A DNA stretch of 64,000 nt from JAWLAT01 sp041395325. Lineage in GTDB: Bacteria > Pseudomonadota > Gammaproteobacteria > Xanthomonadales > SZUA-5. Under the pieces are notes generated by a model. It was not told where the DNA came from. It searched no databases and was given only the letters and a program-made list of their open reading frames with translations. Position numbers and translations under genes: made by a program. Of the stretch, positions 34,698 through 45,000 are shown one piece after another. Position 1 is the stretch's first letter, and every line of letters begins with the position of its first letter. Where the stretch lies: the NCBI GenBank assembly GCA_041395325.1, contig JAWLAT010000023.1, positions 1 to 64,000 on the forward strand, in the 5' to 3' direction.

Positions 34698-34883
34698 ATG
34701 TCTATCCTAGGGAGGGCGGGGACGGTGTTGTCGGCTGAGCAGATTCGGGCGCGGTGGAAGGCCTTGCCGGATGCAGTGGATCTGCATCTGCGCAGCGTGC
34801 AGCGGGACACAATGGCTTGCTGGGGCTGCTGGGTGAGACGCGCGATGGTCGGGTTTGGTGGCGGATCGATCCGGCTCACTGGG
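34698..34883 (+). pseudogene. N-terminal remnant of a WYL/HTH-type regulator
   Basis: ATG 34698 opens MSILGRAGTVLSAEQIRARW and LHLRSVQRD. After a one-base shift the reading continues as NGLLGLLGETRDGRVWWRID-P-A-H-W, as in the winged-helix N-terminus of WYL-domain regulators. The sequence is cut at 34884 by the left end of the IS21-family remnant. The remainder of the gene was not found beyond that element. Confidence 0.4.
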
Positions 34884-35061
34884 TGTCAACGCCAATCCAA
34901 AATTGCTCACTTCTGGCGATCGAAAATTGCTCACTTTGGACTGCCGGTCAGTGCTTGTTTGAGTTGCCTTGATGGCGTTCGTCTTGCTGCTGATGAAGCC
35001 GCGTGCGGTGGCTGTTGCCGCGGATGTTGACTAGGTGGCAGTGGTGCAGGGACGCGATCGA

Positions 35062-35700
35062 TCAAGGCAGCGGCCATGACCTCGTCGCCGAGGACACCGC
35101 AGTGTTGAACGGTTTGTACCAGGTCAGTACGGTGGAGGCACGCTCGTAGCGGCGGTTCATCAACTGGAAGAAGAGCACCGCGCCGTCGTGGCTGACTGGG
35201 AAGTAGCCAATCTCATCGACGACCAAGAGCGAAGGGTGGGTCAATACCGCCAGACGCTGGTTCAGGCGTCCGGCGGTCTTGGCCTGTTGCAGTGAAGATC
35301 GATCAGATCGACCAAGGTGCATCAGTACCCGTCGGCCCACGTTCGGCCGCGGTGATGGCCAGACTGATGGCCAGATGGGTTTGCCCGCACCCGGCGGGCC
35401 CAGCAAGACCGTTCTCGCGCCGCTCCAGAAAGCCAGTGCTACCGTATCAATCCTGCTCGCTTGATCGAGGCTGAAAGGCGAAATCGAAGTCCACGCAGCG
35501 TCTTGATCGCCGGCGGGACGACCGCATGGCGGCCTGCAGAAGCCGACGGATTTGCACCGATGAGCGTCTGCCTATCGACAACTGACCGGTAGCGCAGCGG
35601 CGCGAGCTGACCGCTGTCGACCTGAGCCAGGATGCTGTCGATGGCTTCCAGGGGCACCAGGCATCTTCAGGTCGGCCAGCCGTTGGCGCAGCTGATCACG
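35062..35700 (-). pseudogene. istB: istB (IS21 helper ATPase) remnant
   Basis: The fragment reads MLGPPGAGKPIWPSVW for the Walker A region (consensus L-G-P-P-G-x-G-K-T-H-L), LLVVDEIGYFPVSHDGAVLF (Walker B and following) and FFQLMNRRYERASTVLTWYK. Upstream, out of frame, come KTLRGLRFRLSASIKR and LERREN-like pieces. Walker A has Lys-Pro in place of Lys-Thr and several frameshifts separate the segments. It belongs to the IS21-family remnant. Confidence 0.65.
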
Positions 35701-35780
35701 GAGGCTGGGGGTGGTCATGCACGGCTCTCCAGCAGTTGGTCGTAGACCGCCAGTGCGTTGCTCGACCTTGGGCCATGTGG

Positions 35781-36740
35781 TCAGTCGCCACTACGGGCAG
35801 CGCCTGGATAACGTGCGAGGCCCGGTAGGTAACCACAGCCAAAAGGCCGACTGGGTCCTTTCATCCCGTTCAAAGCGCAGATTTGGGGCCTCCCCAATAC
35901 TGCGATGTCGGCGCTAGTTGGCCGTGGCCTGCAGCCACAAGCCGGCCTGAGCATTGAGGTCGTCGTCGCTGACGAAATCGCGGCCGTAGAAGAAGCTCTG
36001 GCGCATGGCTGATCGGTCCGTTCAAGCGCACGCACGCCAGATCTGGGCGCGGTAGGGCGGCAAGGCGGATCCACAAGCAGTGGTTGGCCAGCGCGAGCTG
36101 CGGTTCTCCAACAGCCACGTCCGCCGTTGCAGCGCTCATCGTCGATGACCACCGCCTTCATCTGGTCGAACAGCAGCTCGGCTGACGCCGCGAAAGGTCG
36201 AAAATGCCTCTTCAGGCCCGCCATCAGCGGCCAGCGTCTGTCGAGGTAGTACTTCGCCCATACAGTCGCGGTAGCTAACCACCACAAAGCTTGGCACACA
36301 CCCCAGGAACGGCTAGCGGAGTGGGCAAAGTCGACCTGAGCCCTGCCTGCAGCCCCGGGCGCTGTCTCAAAGCGCACCACCGGCTTACCGGGGCCGTCGG
36401 TCGAACCGCTTTTGAAGGCTTTCAGCGGGGGTAGCTATCCGTCGTAGCCAGCGGCTTTGATCTCCTCGAACAAGCGCGTGGCCGTCAGCTTCGGATAGCT
36501 TGCCAAACGGGCGGTGACCAGCTCTCGATAGGGTCCAGCTTGCTGACCACCGGCGGCCGTGGGCCGTAGCAAACCTCACCCCGATCCAGATCCCGATCCA
36601 GCTGACCGGTCCCAGTCAGTGATGCAGTGTGCGCCGTGAAACGCCCAGCCGGCGTGCGATTTGCCGGACTTCGACAGCCCCTGTTCCAGAAGTAGTCTCA
36701 ACGTATCTTCTCCGCTCGCGATATCATGATACGGTCCAAC
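35781..36740 (-). pseudogene. istA: istA (IS21 transposase) remnant
   Basis: The best piece is VRFETAPGAAGRAQVDFAHS, the start of the IstA integrase core (consensus R-F-E-T-x-P-G-x-Q-A-Q-V-D-F), with LLFDQMKAVVIDDERCNGG further on. The 5' region (36385-36740) has other IstA-like pieces such as the HTH-type QRFDRRP in different frames. Many frameshifts and a lost DDE context show it is inactive. Confidence 0.55.
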
Positions 36741-36807
36741 GAAGACGCCAAGATGGCCAGTGACAATTCTTTACCTGCATGTGGGCAATTTACGACTGCC
36801 GCCGACA

Positions 36808-37260
36808 TTAACACCTTAAACACCGGCGCAGCTTGCTGCGTCGAGAGTGCTTTGACTTGTTAACCGATAGTTGGAGATACTGAAATATTTGAAAAATAAT
36901 TAGAAATCCCAACAACGAGGCTTTTCTATTAAACTTATCCAATGAGCTGGCTCCATGCGCTATGGAGTGCCTACTAACATCGTTGTCAAAACTTGAGGCA
37001 GAGAAGTCCTTGAAGTAGCACTTCTCTAGGTAGGTCTTGAACTTGTCTGGAAGGTATGTAGTAAGCGCGTCGATATCTCCAATGGTCTTTTCTGTCAAAT
37101 GCTCGATAAGCATGTCTGTCTTCGCCCCTGCTTGCCGGGGTTATCCGCAATAAAGCTCTGGCTTATAATTGCTTCAATTTTTGGATATAAGATCGAAGAC
37201 GAACTAATAAAGTCGCCAGCCCTATGTCGCTCTAATGCTTTATCCAAACCAATCTCTCTG
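36808..37260 (-). pseudogene. C-terminal HEPN-like part of a frameshifted low-GC gene
   Basis: Read on the minus strand, the piece continues the gene at 37232-37987 in another frame: GLDKALERHRAGDFISSSSI then LYPKIEAIISQSF. After a second one-base shift it reads TDMLIEHLTEKTIGDIDALT and SRHSIAHGASSLDKFNRKAS. R-H-S-I-A-H gives R-x4-H, the HEPN ribonuclease motif, in a helical context with the Y-P-K-I-E segment seen in many HEPN-type proteins. It ends at the IS21 remnant border. The low GC and helical pattern suggest a transferred, decayed defence-type gene. Confidence 0.45.
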
Positions 37261-37987
37261 GAATAAGTTTGGATTTCCTCTCAAGATGGCATCCAATTTT
37301 CGTATATTCAATGGTTTGACTCTCGTATTGCACTAATAAGTCATCAATCGTCCACCCGGCCCTAGAATAATTTATCATTGCTTCAATGGAGGAAAAATTA
37401 AGTGAGGAGAATGGAAACCAATTCTGGCTCAACAGGTTTTCCCAATCTTTAGCGGATATCTTGTGTATAGATTTGAATACAAGATAAGAGAAATATGAAC
37501 CTATGAATTTTTCTACATCGTAATCAATCATCTCGTTTTTGTTGGGGTCGAGTGGTGAAAAGTCAAAGAGGTAGGCTCGATCCCACCCACATGGTAGTAC
37601 ACAGAAGAATCCATGATCACAGGGGAATGTAACATTTCCAAGTTTGATTCTTTCGAATCCAGAAATGTCGTCCTTGCCTACCGTCTGGCCTTTCTCAACT
37701 TTCTGGGTCTTTACAAGAGCGCTGGCGAGTATTTCAACTTCGTTTATGTAGACGAATGCTTTTAAGTCTCTAGAAATAATAACTATCATAGATTTGACGT
37801 CAGACGGCGTCATGCCATTATTAAGCAAGGAAAGTACTGTCTGCGGAAACCCTTCCAAATATTTAATATGAAGATCACCGTCCTCAGTTGAGGTGGCCCC
37901 GGCGACCTGAACTGTGACCATTTCTCCGTCACGCCCCGCAGATTTTGAATATCCCGTTATTCGTTCTGTAAGTTGAATTTCGTACAT
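37232..37987 (-). CDS. Hypothetical protein, low GC, N-terminal part of a probable HEPN-type gene
   Basis: The 251-residue frame starts MYEIQLTERITGYSKSAGRD. It contains LHIKYLEGFPQTVLSLLNNG, VIISRDLKAFVYINEVEILA, FPCDHGFFCVLPCGWDRAYL and SYLVFKSIHKISAKDWENLL. I do not recognise the family. The last 15 or so codons run out of register. The next frame supplies EEIQTYSREIGLDKALERHR and the HEPN-like part described at 36808-37260, so the true protein was probably about 380 residues. AT-rich codon use sets it apart from the chromosome. Confidence 0.6.
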   Translation of the reverse strand: MYEIQLTERITGYSKSAGRDGEMVTVQVAGATSTEDGDLHIKYLEGFPQTVLSLLNNGMTPSDVKSMIVIISRDLKAFVYINEVEILASALVKTQKVEKGQTVGKDDISGFERIKLGNVTFPCDHGFFCVLPCGWDRAYLFDFSPLDPNKNEMIDYDVEKFIGSYFSYLVFKSIHKISAKDWENLLSQNWFPFSSLNFSSIEAMINYSRAGWTIDDLLVQYESQTIEYTKIGCHLERKSKLIPERLVWIKH

Positions 37988-38257
37988 GGCTAAATGAATC
38001 CTGATCCTCTAACAGATGTGTGTTGGACTGAACCGCTCATGAAGGTCTGTCTCTACTTAGGAATATGTTTTGTGGGCGACGCGGGGCGCACAGGCTCAGT
38101 GCGGCGCTGTGGCCCTCGTTGACGCTGATCCAAAGGCGGTTTGGTCGCCATTCTCTGTCCTGCAAGGGCTGCGCGGAATGTATTACGCTCGATTTCACCC
38201 TATCACGCAAGTGCAAGCGCCGGAGGCCGGTGATCCACCGGTATCGAGATCGGTGCT
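37988..38257. other. Intergenic, no supported gene
   Basis: The stretch contains the promoter side of the low-GC gene (AT-rich near 37990-38040) and GC-rich sequence beyond. Long frames on the plus strand have no recognisable protein features. Nothing further seen. Confidence 0.35.
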
Positions 38258-38569
38258 TCAGTCAGCTGTCAGCCCGTCGTTCGTTATCCGCCTTCGAGTT
38301 TGATAGGCTGCGGCTGCGGCTGCGGCTGCAGGTGCAGGCTTCCCCGTTGGTATTTTGGACAGCGTCACCCAGTCGCTCGGTGAACAAGCCGGTGGGCTCG
38401 CTTTTGCCTTGGTCTGTTTTCGCTCGGCTTGTGCCATTTCCTGTCGCTTCAGCTCGGCCGAAATGGCTTGGAGACGCTCATTGCAGCAGCGGTTCGCCAG
38501 GAATCGGTAGTGGCGGATTCGCATCAGTCCCTTTTGCAGGGCGTGGCTCAGGAAGCTGGTGCAGTAGTT
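38258..38569 (-). pseudogene. IS91-family transposase C-terminal remnant
   Basis: The minus-strand frame reads NYCTSFLSHALQKGLMRIRH and YRFLANRCCNERLQAISAEL. This matches the C-terminal F-L-x-x-x-L-P-K-G-F-x-R-I-R-H-Y-G-x-L-A-N-R pattern of IS91-type (Y2, rolling-circle) transposases. A stop codon lies just upstream of the match and no catalytic Tyr region is present, so only the tail of the gene remains. Confidence 0.6.
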
Positions 38570-38604
38570 TCACGTCTTCAAGCCCCGTTTTTCCCCGCCC
38601 CCCG

Positions 38605-38640
38605 CCTCGTGGGACACGCAAACGCTCTGAGGCAAAATGT
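38605..38640 (+). repeat. Solo left end of the Y1-transposase element family
   Basis: CGTGGGACACGCAAACGCTC followed by TGAGGCAAAATG matches the left terminus of copies 1-3 (GGACACCCAAACGCTCTGAG). No transposase sequence follows. It is a loose end about 5 kb from the nearest full copy. Confidence 0.6.
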
Positions 38641-38772
38641 TGGCTTCAAACCGGCCTGTCTGGTGCTTGGGATACGCGAACACCTTCGATCGTGGGCACC
38701 CACGACATCGAGTTCGAGCAATCCGGCACATCCGGTCACCCCCGCATCACCCAGCCGCAAACCTTCCTCCCC

Positions 38773-41115
38773 TCACTCAAACCCATCCCGAAGCACTTCG
38801 TCTGAACGCATCCCGTACACATGCACCGCACCCTCAAAGCGAAACGCTCGCGTCTCGCTGTGGGCGCCGACCAGCAGGCTGCCGTCGTCAGCGATCAGCA
38901 ATTCTTCGCCGAATTGCGCCTCGGAATTTGGGGTGCTCGAGAGCAGGCGTTGGGATTGCTGCCAGTTTCCGGCCTGTCGGTGGAAGACGAACACCGCGCC
39001 TTGTCGCGTCAGACTGACGCTGTGTTGTGGGGCGCCGACGGCAATGCGTTCGGCGGCACCGTCGACGGCGACGGCCCAGAGGGGCTCATTGGCGGCGAGG
39101 CCGCTGGGGATCAGCGTGGTTTCCGGGAGAAAGTCGTTGCCGCTGCGGCGGCGTACCGCGACTGGCGTGTTGGCGCGGTAGCTGGCCGCGGCGAGCAGGC
39201 CCTGGTCGACGCTGACGTCATAGCCGTAGCCCTGCGGGGTGGGGGTGTTGTTGCCATTGTCGAGCAGGCCCACAAACTGCCATTGGCTGCCGTCATGGGC
39301 ATAGCTGTGCACGAAGCCGCTGAACACCTCGTCACCCTGGGCGACGTGTACGCCAAACACGGCCAGCCCGGAGTCCCAGCCGCCAGCACTCAGTCGCGGC
39401 GCCGTGTCGACACGGGCATAGGTCCAGCTGCCGTCGGCCTGGCGTGTGGCGATGTAGATTCCGAGGTCGATGCCGCCGCCCTCGGGCGGACAGATCGCGC
39501 CGATCATCGCGCGGCTGCCGTCAAACTCGATATGGCGGCCGAATTCGCGGCGGGTGCTGGTGGGGCAGGGTGAGGACAGCTGCCGATCGATGTTCCAGAC
39601 GCCATTGCTGCGGCGATAGACGTACACGCGTCCGAGGCCGAAGTCGGTACCGGGTGAGCCCACCAGCGCGATGTCGCCGTGCACGGCGACGGCTTCGCCG
39701 TAGCGGTCGCCTTCCTGGCCCTGCGGTGACTGCAGGCGCTGCACCAGCTGCCAATCCGCTCCGGCGCGCTGGTAGAAGTAGACCGCGCCGGTGCCGAGGT
39801 CGGTGCTCAGCGCTTCTTCCGGGGCGCCGATGAGCAGTACGTCGGCAGCGCTGGCGATGGCGGACCCGAACCTGGAGAAGGCTGGGCTGCGGCCGAGGGC
39901 GAATGTGCGCAGCAGCGGGGGAAAGGGTTGTCCGGTGCTGCCCACGCTCATCAGCACCGTCCCGCTGGACGGTCCGTTCTGCTCGGAGAACGGCGCGCCC
40001 ACCAGGACGGTCGGGCCGGCGCGATCAATGGCGACCGAGAATCCCAGTCGAATGCCGGGCTCTGCGACCGGGTCGGTCCGGCGGGTCAGGGTGACGTTGC
40101 TGAAGGTGCTGTTGAAGTCGGCGCCCCAGACGGTGCCCGTACTGGTGCTGCCGAACTCATCGAAAAAGGGCGCACCGATGATGGCCACATCGCCATCGAG
40201 GCTGATTTCGGCGCCGAAACCGGCATTGTTCTGGGCCACGGGCGCATCGATGGTGAAGGCGCGCGGCCAGCTGCCATCGCCCCGGCGGTGCGCGTAGACG
40301 CGTCCCTGCCCGCTGCTGCCGCGCGAACCGATCAACATCCGATCCGGGATTGCCAGGTCCAAACCACTGATGGCGATGGCGGTGCCGAAGGCTTCATTGA
40401 CGGCGGGCGTCGGCGCGGTCACTCGGCTGGCCTGGGTCCAGGTGGAGCCGGTCAGGGTGAACACGTAGGCGGCCCCGGCATTGCCGAGCCCGTTCACATC
40501 CTCATCCGGCGCAGCGACACCCAGGGTGCCGGCGACCACCGACACCTCGCGGCCAAAGGCCTGTCCGCTCTGCCGCGGCGTGGGCGTGAGCGGCGTTTCG
40601 GACCAGATGCCCTGTTGACTGCGCTGCAGCGCGTAGACCGCACCGCCGCCGACGCGCCAGTCGCCAATCGCCGCAATGAAGCCGTCGATCGCCACCGCGT
40701 CGCCGAACTCTTCGCGGTCAATCGAGGACGCGTATTCCTCGACCCAACCCGTCTCCGTCGCGCGCAGGATGCGGACCAGACGCGTGGTGCCGATCTCGAC
40801 GGTGAGGATCAGACGGCCTTCGCTGAGCGACATGGCCACGGGGGCGTGCGTGGGGTCCACCAGATCGAGCTCGGTGGCCCGCGCCCAAACATCGTTGGTC
40901 CGTCGGTAGGCGCGAAGACGCCCACCGCTGGCGCCTTCATGGACCACGGCGAGATCGCCATCGAGCGCGACGCCGAGGCCGAACAATCGACCCGGTTCTC
41001 CCTCGCCGCGTGCTGGCGCGGTGAGCACCTGGCGTTCGACCAGTTGCTGCGCGTTGACGGCGCTGACGTTGGCTGCCAGCAGCAGGGCCACGAGGATCGT
41101 GGTTGGCTTGATCAT
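38773..41115 (-). CDS. Secreted FG-GAP/integrin-alpha-like beta-propeller protein with DGFE tail
   Basis: The 780-residue protein starts at ATG 41115 (MIKPTTILVALLLAANVSAV) after GGAGGACG, a clear signal peptide with cleavage near VNAQ. Seven or more propeller repeats follow, each with an L-F-G-x-x-V-A-L/I-D-G-D-x-A-V/I-V/I-G-A pattern, for example RYGEAVAVHGDIALVGSPGT and FGAEISLDGDVAIIGAPFFD. The C-terminus is SDEVLRDGFE, the tail motif discussed in the findings. Likely exported to the cell surface or medium; ligand unknown. Confidence 0.82.
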   Translation of the reverse strand: MIKPTTILVALLLAANVSAVNAQQLVERQVLTAPARGEGEPGRLFGLGVALDGDLAVVHEGASGGRLRAYRRTNDVWARATELDLVDPTHAPVAMSLSEGRLILTVEIGTTRLVRILRATETGWVEEYASSIDREEFGDAVAIDGFIAAIGDWRVGGGAVYALQRSQQGIWSETPLTPTPRQSGQAFGREVSVVAGTLGVAAPDEDVNGLGNAGAAYVFTLTGSTWTQASRVTAPTPAVNEAFGTAIAISGLDLAIPDRMLIGSRGSSGQGRVYAHRRGDGSWPRAFTIDAPVAQNNAGFGAEISLDGDVAIIGAPFFDEFGSTSTGTVWGADFNSTFSNVTLTRRTDPVAEPGIRLGFSVAIDRAGPTVLVGAPFSEQNGPSSGTVLMSVGSTGQPFPPLLRTFALGRSPAFSRFGSAIASAADVLLIGAPEEALSTDLGTGAVYFYQRAGADWQLVQRLQSPQGQEGDRYGEAVAVHGDIALVGSPGTDFGLGRVYVYRRSNGVWNIDRQLSSPCPTSTRREFGRHIEFDGSRAMIGAICPPEGGGIDLGIYIATRQADGSWTYARVDTAPRLSAGGWDSGLAVFGVHVAQGDEVFSGFVHSYAHDGSQWQFVGLLDNGNNTPTPQGYGYDVSVDQGLLAAASYRANTPVAVRRRSGNDFLPETTLIPSGLAANEPLWAVAVDGAAERIAVGAPQHSVSLTRQGAVFVFHRQAGNWQQSQRLLSSTPNSEAQFGEELLIADDGSLLVGAHSETRAFRFEGAVHVYGMRSDEVLRDGFE

Positions 41116-41235
41116 GGGACGTCCTCCGAAGGGCATGGGGCGGGCGCTTTTGCGATTCCCCTCCCAAACGGCGTTTCGGTCGCTCAGAGCTCAGCCGGTG
41201 TCACTTGAGTAGCGCGATCAGAGCGATGACGCGCA

Positions 41236-41720
41236 CCTGGGACCGCCGACGTCCTCGTCGGCGAAGGCGCTTTGGGGACCGGAAAGTCGGGCGTTGGCCG
41301 CGGGGGCTGGGCACGGTTGGCAGAAGAGCTTGCCGACGGGGACGTCGGCGTTCCCAGGAAGAGCGCGAGCATGCCGACGGGGACGTCGGCGGTCCCGGGA
41401 AGAACGCGGCTGCACGGCGACCAATGTGGTCGCATGGCTTGGGATGGGTAGGGCGACGATCGTAGCCAGCGCCAGGAGGAACCGCAGGGCGAACAGGGCG
41501 CCGGTGCCCACCTGGGACCGCCGACGTCCTCGTCGGCGTGGGAGCTTTGGGGACCGGTAAGTCGGGCGTTGTCCGCGGGGGCTGGGCGGCGGCTGGAAGA
41601 AGCGCTTGCCGACGGGGACGTCGGCGTTCCCAGGAAGAGCGGGAGATGGCCGACGGGGACGTCGGCGGTCCCAGGTAGAGCGCGAGTATGCCGACGGGGA
41701 CGTCGGCGGTCCCAGGAAGA
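41236..41720. repeat. Array of seven GCCGACG..CGTCGGC palindromes in a ~275-bp duplication
   Basis: An 18-bp palindrome, GCCGACGTCCTCGTCGGC or GCCGACGGGGACGTCGGC, occurs at 41245, 41332, 41373, 41520, 41608, 41649 and 41690. Each is accompanied by a GGGACC/GTTCCCAGG-type flank. Offsets of 275-276 bp between the first three and the next three show that the whole block was duplicated, and 41-bp spacings show a smaller unit inside. Two more copies are at 51447 and 51493. This is a REP-like family, placed upstream of the FG-GAP gene. Confidence 0.85.
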
Positions 41721-41849
41721 GCGCGGATGCACGGCAACCGGCGCGATCGCGGTTCCTGTCGTTGCGGGCGAGTTGTCCGTTTCAGCGCGCGCTGGGGAGA
41801 AAAAGATCGCGAGCGAGCTCGCTCCCACTGATATTGCGTGGGCCCGGTA

Positions 41850-42003
41850 TGGGCCCGCAGACCCCGCAAGACGGGGCCAAAATCCCGCTGATTCGCGGGG
41901 ACTTCGGCTCAAATCCCGCCGATACGGAAGGCCTCAGCCCGAATCCAGCTGATTCGAATTAGCTGGGCCCAATTCCCGCTGATTTGCAGGACCTCAGCCC
42001 GAG
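41850..42003. repeat. Five degenerate ~30-bp repeats (AATCCCGCTGATTCG type)
   Basis: Units such as AATCCCGCTGATTCGCGGGG, AATCCCGCCGATACGGAAGG, AATCCAGCTGATTCGAATTA and AATTCCCGCTGATTTGCAGG follow one another at about 30 bp. They are separated by CTTCGGCTC or CCTCAGCCCG. Each can form a weak hairpin. They stand between the palindrome array and the end of the Calx-beta gene. Function unknown. Confidence 0.6.
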
Positions 42004-42004
42004 T

Positions 42005-42031
42005 CCCGGGGCGACCGGTGGTCGCCCCGGG
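42005..42031 (-). terminator. Strong 12-bp hairpin after the Calx-beta gene
   Basis: CCCGGGGCGACC (42005-42016), loop GGT, GGTCGCCCCGGG (42020-42031): a perfect stem 9 bp beyond the TGA at 42041. There is no T-run on the minus strand, so it is terminator-like but may also act as an RNA 3' end stabiliser. Confidence 0.6.
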
Positions 42032-42040
42032 GGTTTGCGG

Positions 42041-45000
42041 TCAGCGCAGCTCGGAGCTGTCGATCACCCAGCCGCCGTCGACGTTGCTTGCCGTCCAGCT
42101 CAAGACCGGTTCGTCGCTGTAGCTGCTCCAGGCGGCCAGCCTCAGTGCGCCACTGGGGTCGCGCTGTGCCAGGGCGTATTGCACCTGACCCGCCCAGATC
42201 CGGGCGTAGACCCGCAGGGCCTCGCCTTCGGCATCGTCGAGCACGAAGACCGCTATTGCGATGTCGTCCAGCACGCTGCGCAGCGCCAGACTGGGCATCT
42301 GATAGCTGCCATTGGGTCCGTTGATGGCGGGGTCTTCGAAGCCGTCTTCGAACAGCGGATCCAGCAGGTCGATGTCGGTGGCGCTGTTGTTGCCGCTGGT
42401 CGGATCTTCGATGGTGGTGTCGGCGGGCAGTTCCACCAGCGCGGTGTTGACCAGTTCGGGTGGCGAGCCCTGCACGTTGGCGTAGACGCTGTAGTTGAGC
42501 AGCGCACCCACCGGGAAGGACGCGACCAGTTCGTCGAGGTCGCCGCTGCCGTCTTCCTGCGGGCAGAGAGTGCCGCCGGAGGAGTCGCAGGACCACAGCG
42601 CATTGGTCAGTTCGGCCGGCAGCATGTCGCGCAGGCGCAGGTTGAAGGCGTCATCGGGGCCCAGGTTGCGCAGCTGCACGGTGTAGACGATCAGCTCGCC
42701 CGGCGCATAGGTGCCGATGCCGTCGGACTTGCTCACCTCGATATCGGCCAGCGCGTACACCAGGGTCTGAGCATCGCCGGCACTGCTGGAACTCGAGCCG
42801 TTGTAGTCGGCGTTGCCGGCGTAGCTGGCGCTGATGGTGCGGGCGCCGAGCGTGTCGAAGCTGAGGTCGCAGCTGGTGGCGGGCAGGGTGACCACACAAC
42901 TGCTGGCGCCGCTGGACAGCGTCACCGTTCCGGTTGGGGTGCCGCCGCCCGGCGCCGTGACCGCCAGCGCAATGCTGAACGCGGTGGGCTGATTGACGCG
43001 GCTGCGGACCGGACCGCTCACGCTGAGCGTGGTGCTGGCGGCATTGACCTGGTGTGCGGTGGTGCCAGTGCTGGCGCCGAAGGCCGTGCTCGCGGGCGTG
43101 TAGCTGGCGGTCAGGGTCTTGCTGCCTGCGCTGGTGCTGGTCAGGTCACAGCTGGCGCTGCTGCCGGGTGAGGTGCCGGCGATCAGCGTGACCGGCCCGC
43201 AGCTGGCGCTGCCGTCGCTGATCAGAATCGTCCCCAGCGGCGAGCTGCTGTTGCCGACCACATCCACCGTCACCGTGTAGGGCTGACCGACCACGCTGGG
43301 ATCGGGCAGATCGCTGCCGATGGTCGTGGTGGTCGGCTGCTGGTCGTCCTCGGCGATCGTGCCGGTGCCGCTGACCGTGGGGCTGGGCGTGGCGTTAGTG
43401 ATCGCGGTCAGCACCAGACTCAGGGTCTCGTCGCCCTCGAAGACGGTGTCGCCATTGATCGTTACCGGGATGGTCAGTGTCTGCTGTCCGGCGGGAATGC
43501 TGGCGGCGGTGGGCGCCAGCGCGACGTAGTCGCTGTCGGCCACCGTGGCGCTGCCATCGGCCGTGGCGTAGGTGAAGCTCACCGGCAGCGTCGACACCGC
43601 CGACAGGCTGACGACGAAGTTCATCACGCTGGTGCCCGCGTTGCCCTCGGGCTGGTTGGGACTGCTGACGCTGATCGTGGGCGCCGGGTCGTTGTCGGTG
43701 ATGCTCACGCTCACCGCGGTGAGCACGAAGCCGTCGTAACCGGCGTCCGCGCTGGTCACGGCAAAGCCCACCGAGCCCGGGTGCGGATCGTTCTCGAACA
43801 GCGCATCGTCGATCGCGTTGATCGTCACCGTTTGCGGGGTGTCCCAGTTCGCCGAGTCGAAGCTGAGGGTGGTCGGCGCTGGCGTCAGCTGGGTGCCGCC
43901 GTCGAGCGTGATCTGCACGCTGGCCTCCGGCTCGCTGGTCAACACCACGCTGATGCTGTCGCTGGCGCCGCCTTCGGTGACCGCGGTGTTGCCTCCGGAC
44001 TGCAGCACGGTGATGCCGCGCGTATCGTCGTCGGTGTTGCTGACGCTCACATCGGACGGATCGACGCCGCCATAGTTGGGATCGGTGCTCAGCGCCGCGG
44101 CGGTGACGATGCTGTAGGCGATGTCGCCATCGTCCACGGCGTCATCGACGCCCGTGATGGTGACGGTTTGCGGCGTGTCCCAGTTGGCCGCGGTGAACGT
44201 CAGGCTGGTATCCGACACGGTGCCCTCGGAGGGGTCGCTGCTGCTCAGCCCGATGCTCACGTCGTCGACGGGCTCGCTGGCGAGCACCACGTCAAAGCTG
44301 GCGCTGCCACCGGCTTCGGTGGTCACCAGCCCAGTGGTTGGCGTGACGCTGATGCCGGCCGTGTCGTTGTCGGTGATGGTGGCGTTGACCGCTGCGACGG
44401 CCAAGGCGTTGTAGTTGGCGTCAGTGCTGGTCACGACAAAGCCCAGCGAGCCGTTGTGCGTGCCTTCGACGATGGCATCGTCAATGGCCGTCAGCGTCAC
44501 GGTCTGCGCGGTGTCCCAGTTGGCCATATCGAAGCTCAAGGGCGTCGGCATGGCCGTCAGCTGCGTGCCGTTGAGGGCGATGGTGACGGTGTCGGTTGGT
44601 TCGCTGGTGAGTACCACCGTGATGGTGTCCGTGGCGCCGCCTTCGGTCAGCGCGGTGCTGCCCCCGGACTGCACGACGCTCACCCCGGGCACATCGTTGT
44701 CGGTGATGTTGGCGATCACATTGGCGACCGTGATGCCGTTGTAGACGCCATCGCTGCTGGTCGCCAGATGCGAGATCGTGCCCAGGTGCGGGCCTTCGGC
44801 CACCGCATCATCGACGGCGGTCACGGTCACCGCTTGCGGTGTATCCCAGTTGGCGCTGGTGAAGGTGACCGGCATCGGCGCGGCCGACAGCTGACCGCCC
44901 GTGCTGAGTGAGATCACCACATCGTCGCTGGGCTCGCTGGTCAACACCAGGGCGTAGTCATCGGTCGCGCCGCCTTCGCTCACATCGGTACTGCCACCAC

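Larger units (their letters stand above)
34884..36807 (-). mobile_element. Degenerate IS21-family element
   Basis: The left end begins TGTCAACGCCAATCCAAAAT and contains the repeated segment AAAATTGCTCACTT twice (34908-34945). The right end, read inward, begins TGTCGGCGGCAGTCGTAAAT and contains a second related motif. Multiple end repeats of this kind are typical of IS21. Inside are broken istB and istA genes on the minus strand. At 1.9 kb it is a little shorter than most IS21 members, and both genes carry several frameshifts, so it is dead. Confidence 0.7.

Noticed and set aside
38065..38805. 246-codon plus-strand frame over the IS91 remnant
   Set aside because: Composition is Ser/Arg/Pro-rich shadow coding; the opposite strand carries the IS91-type match.
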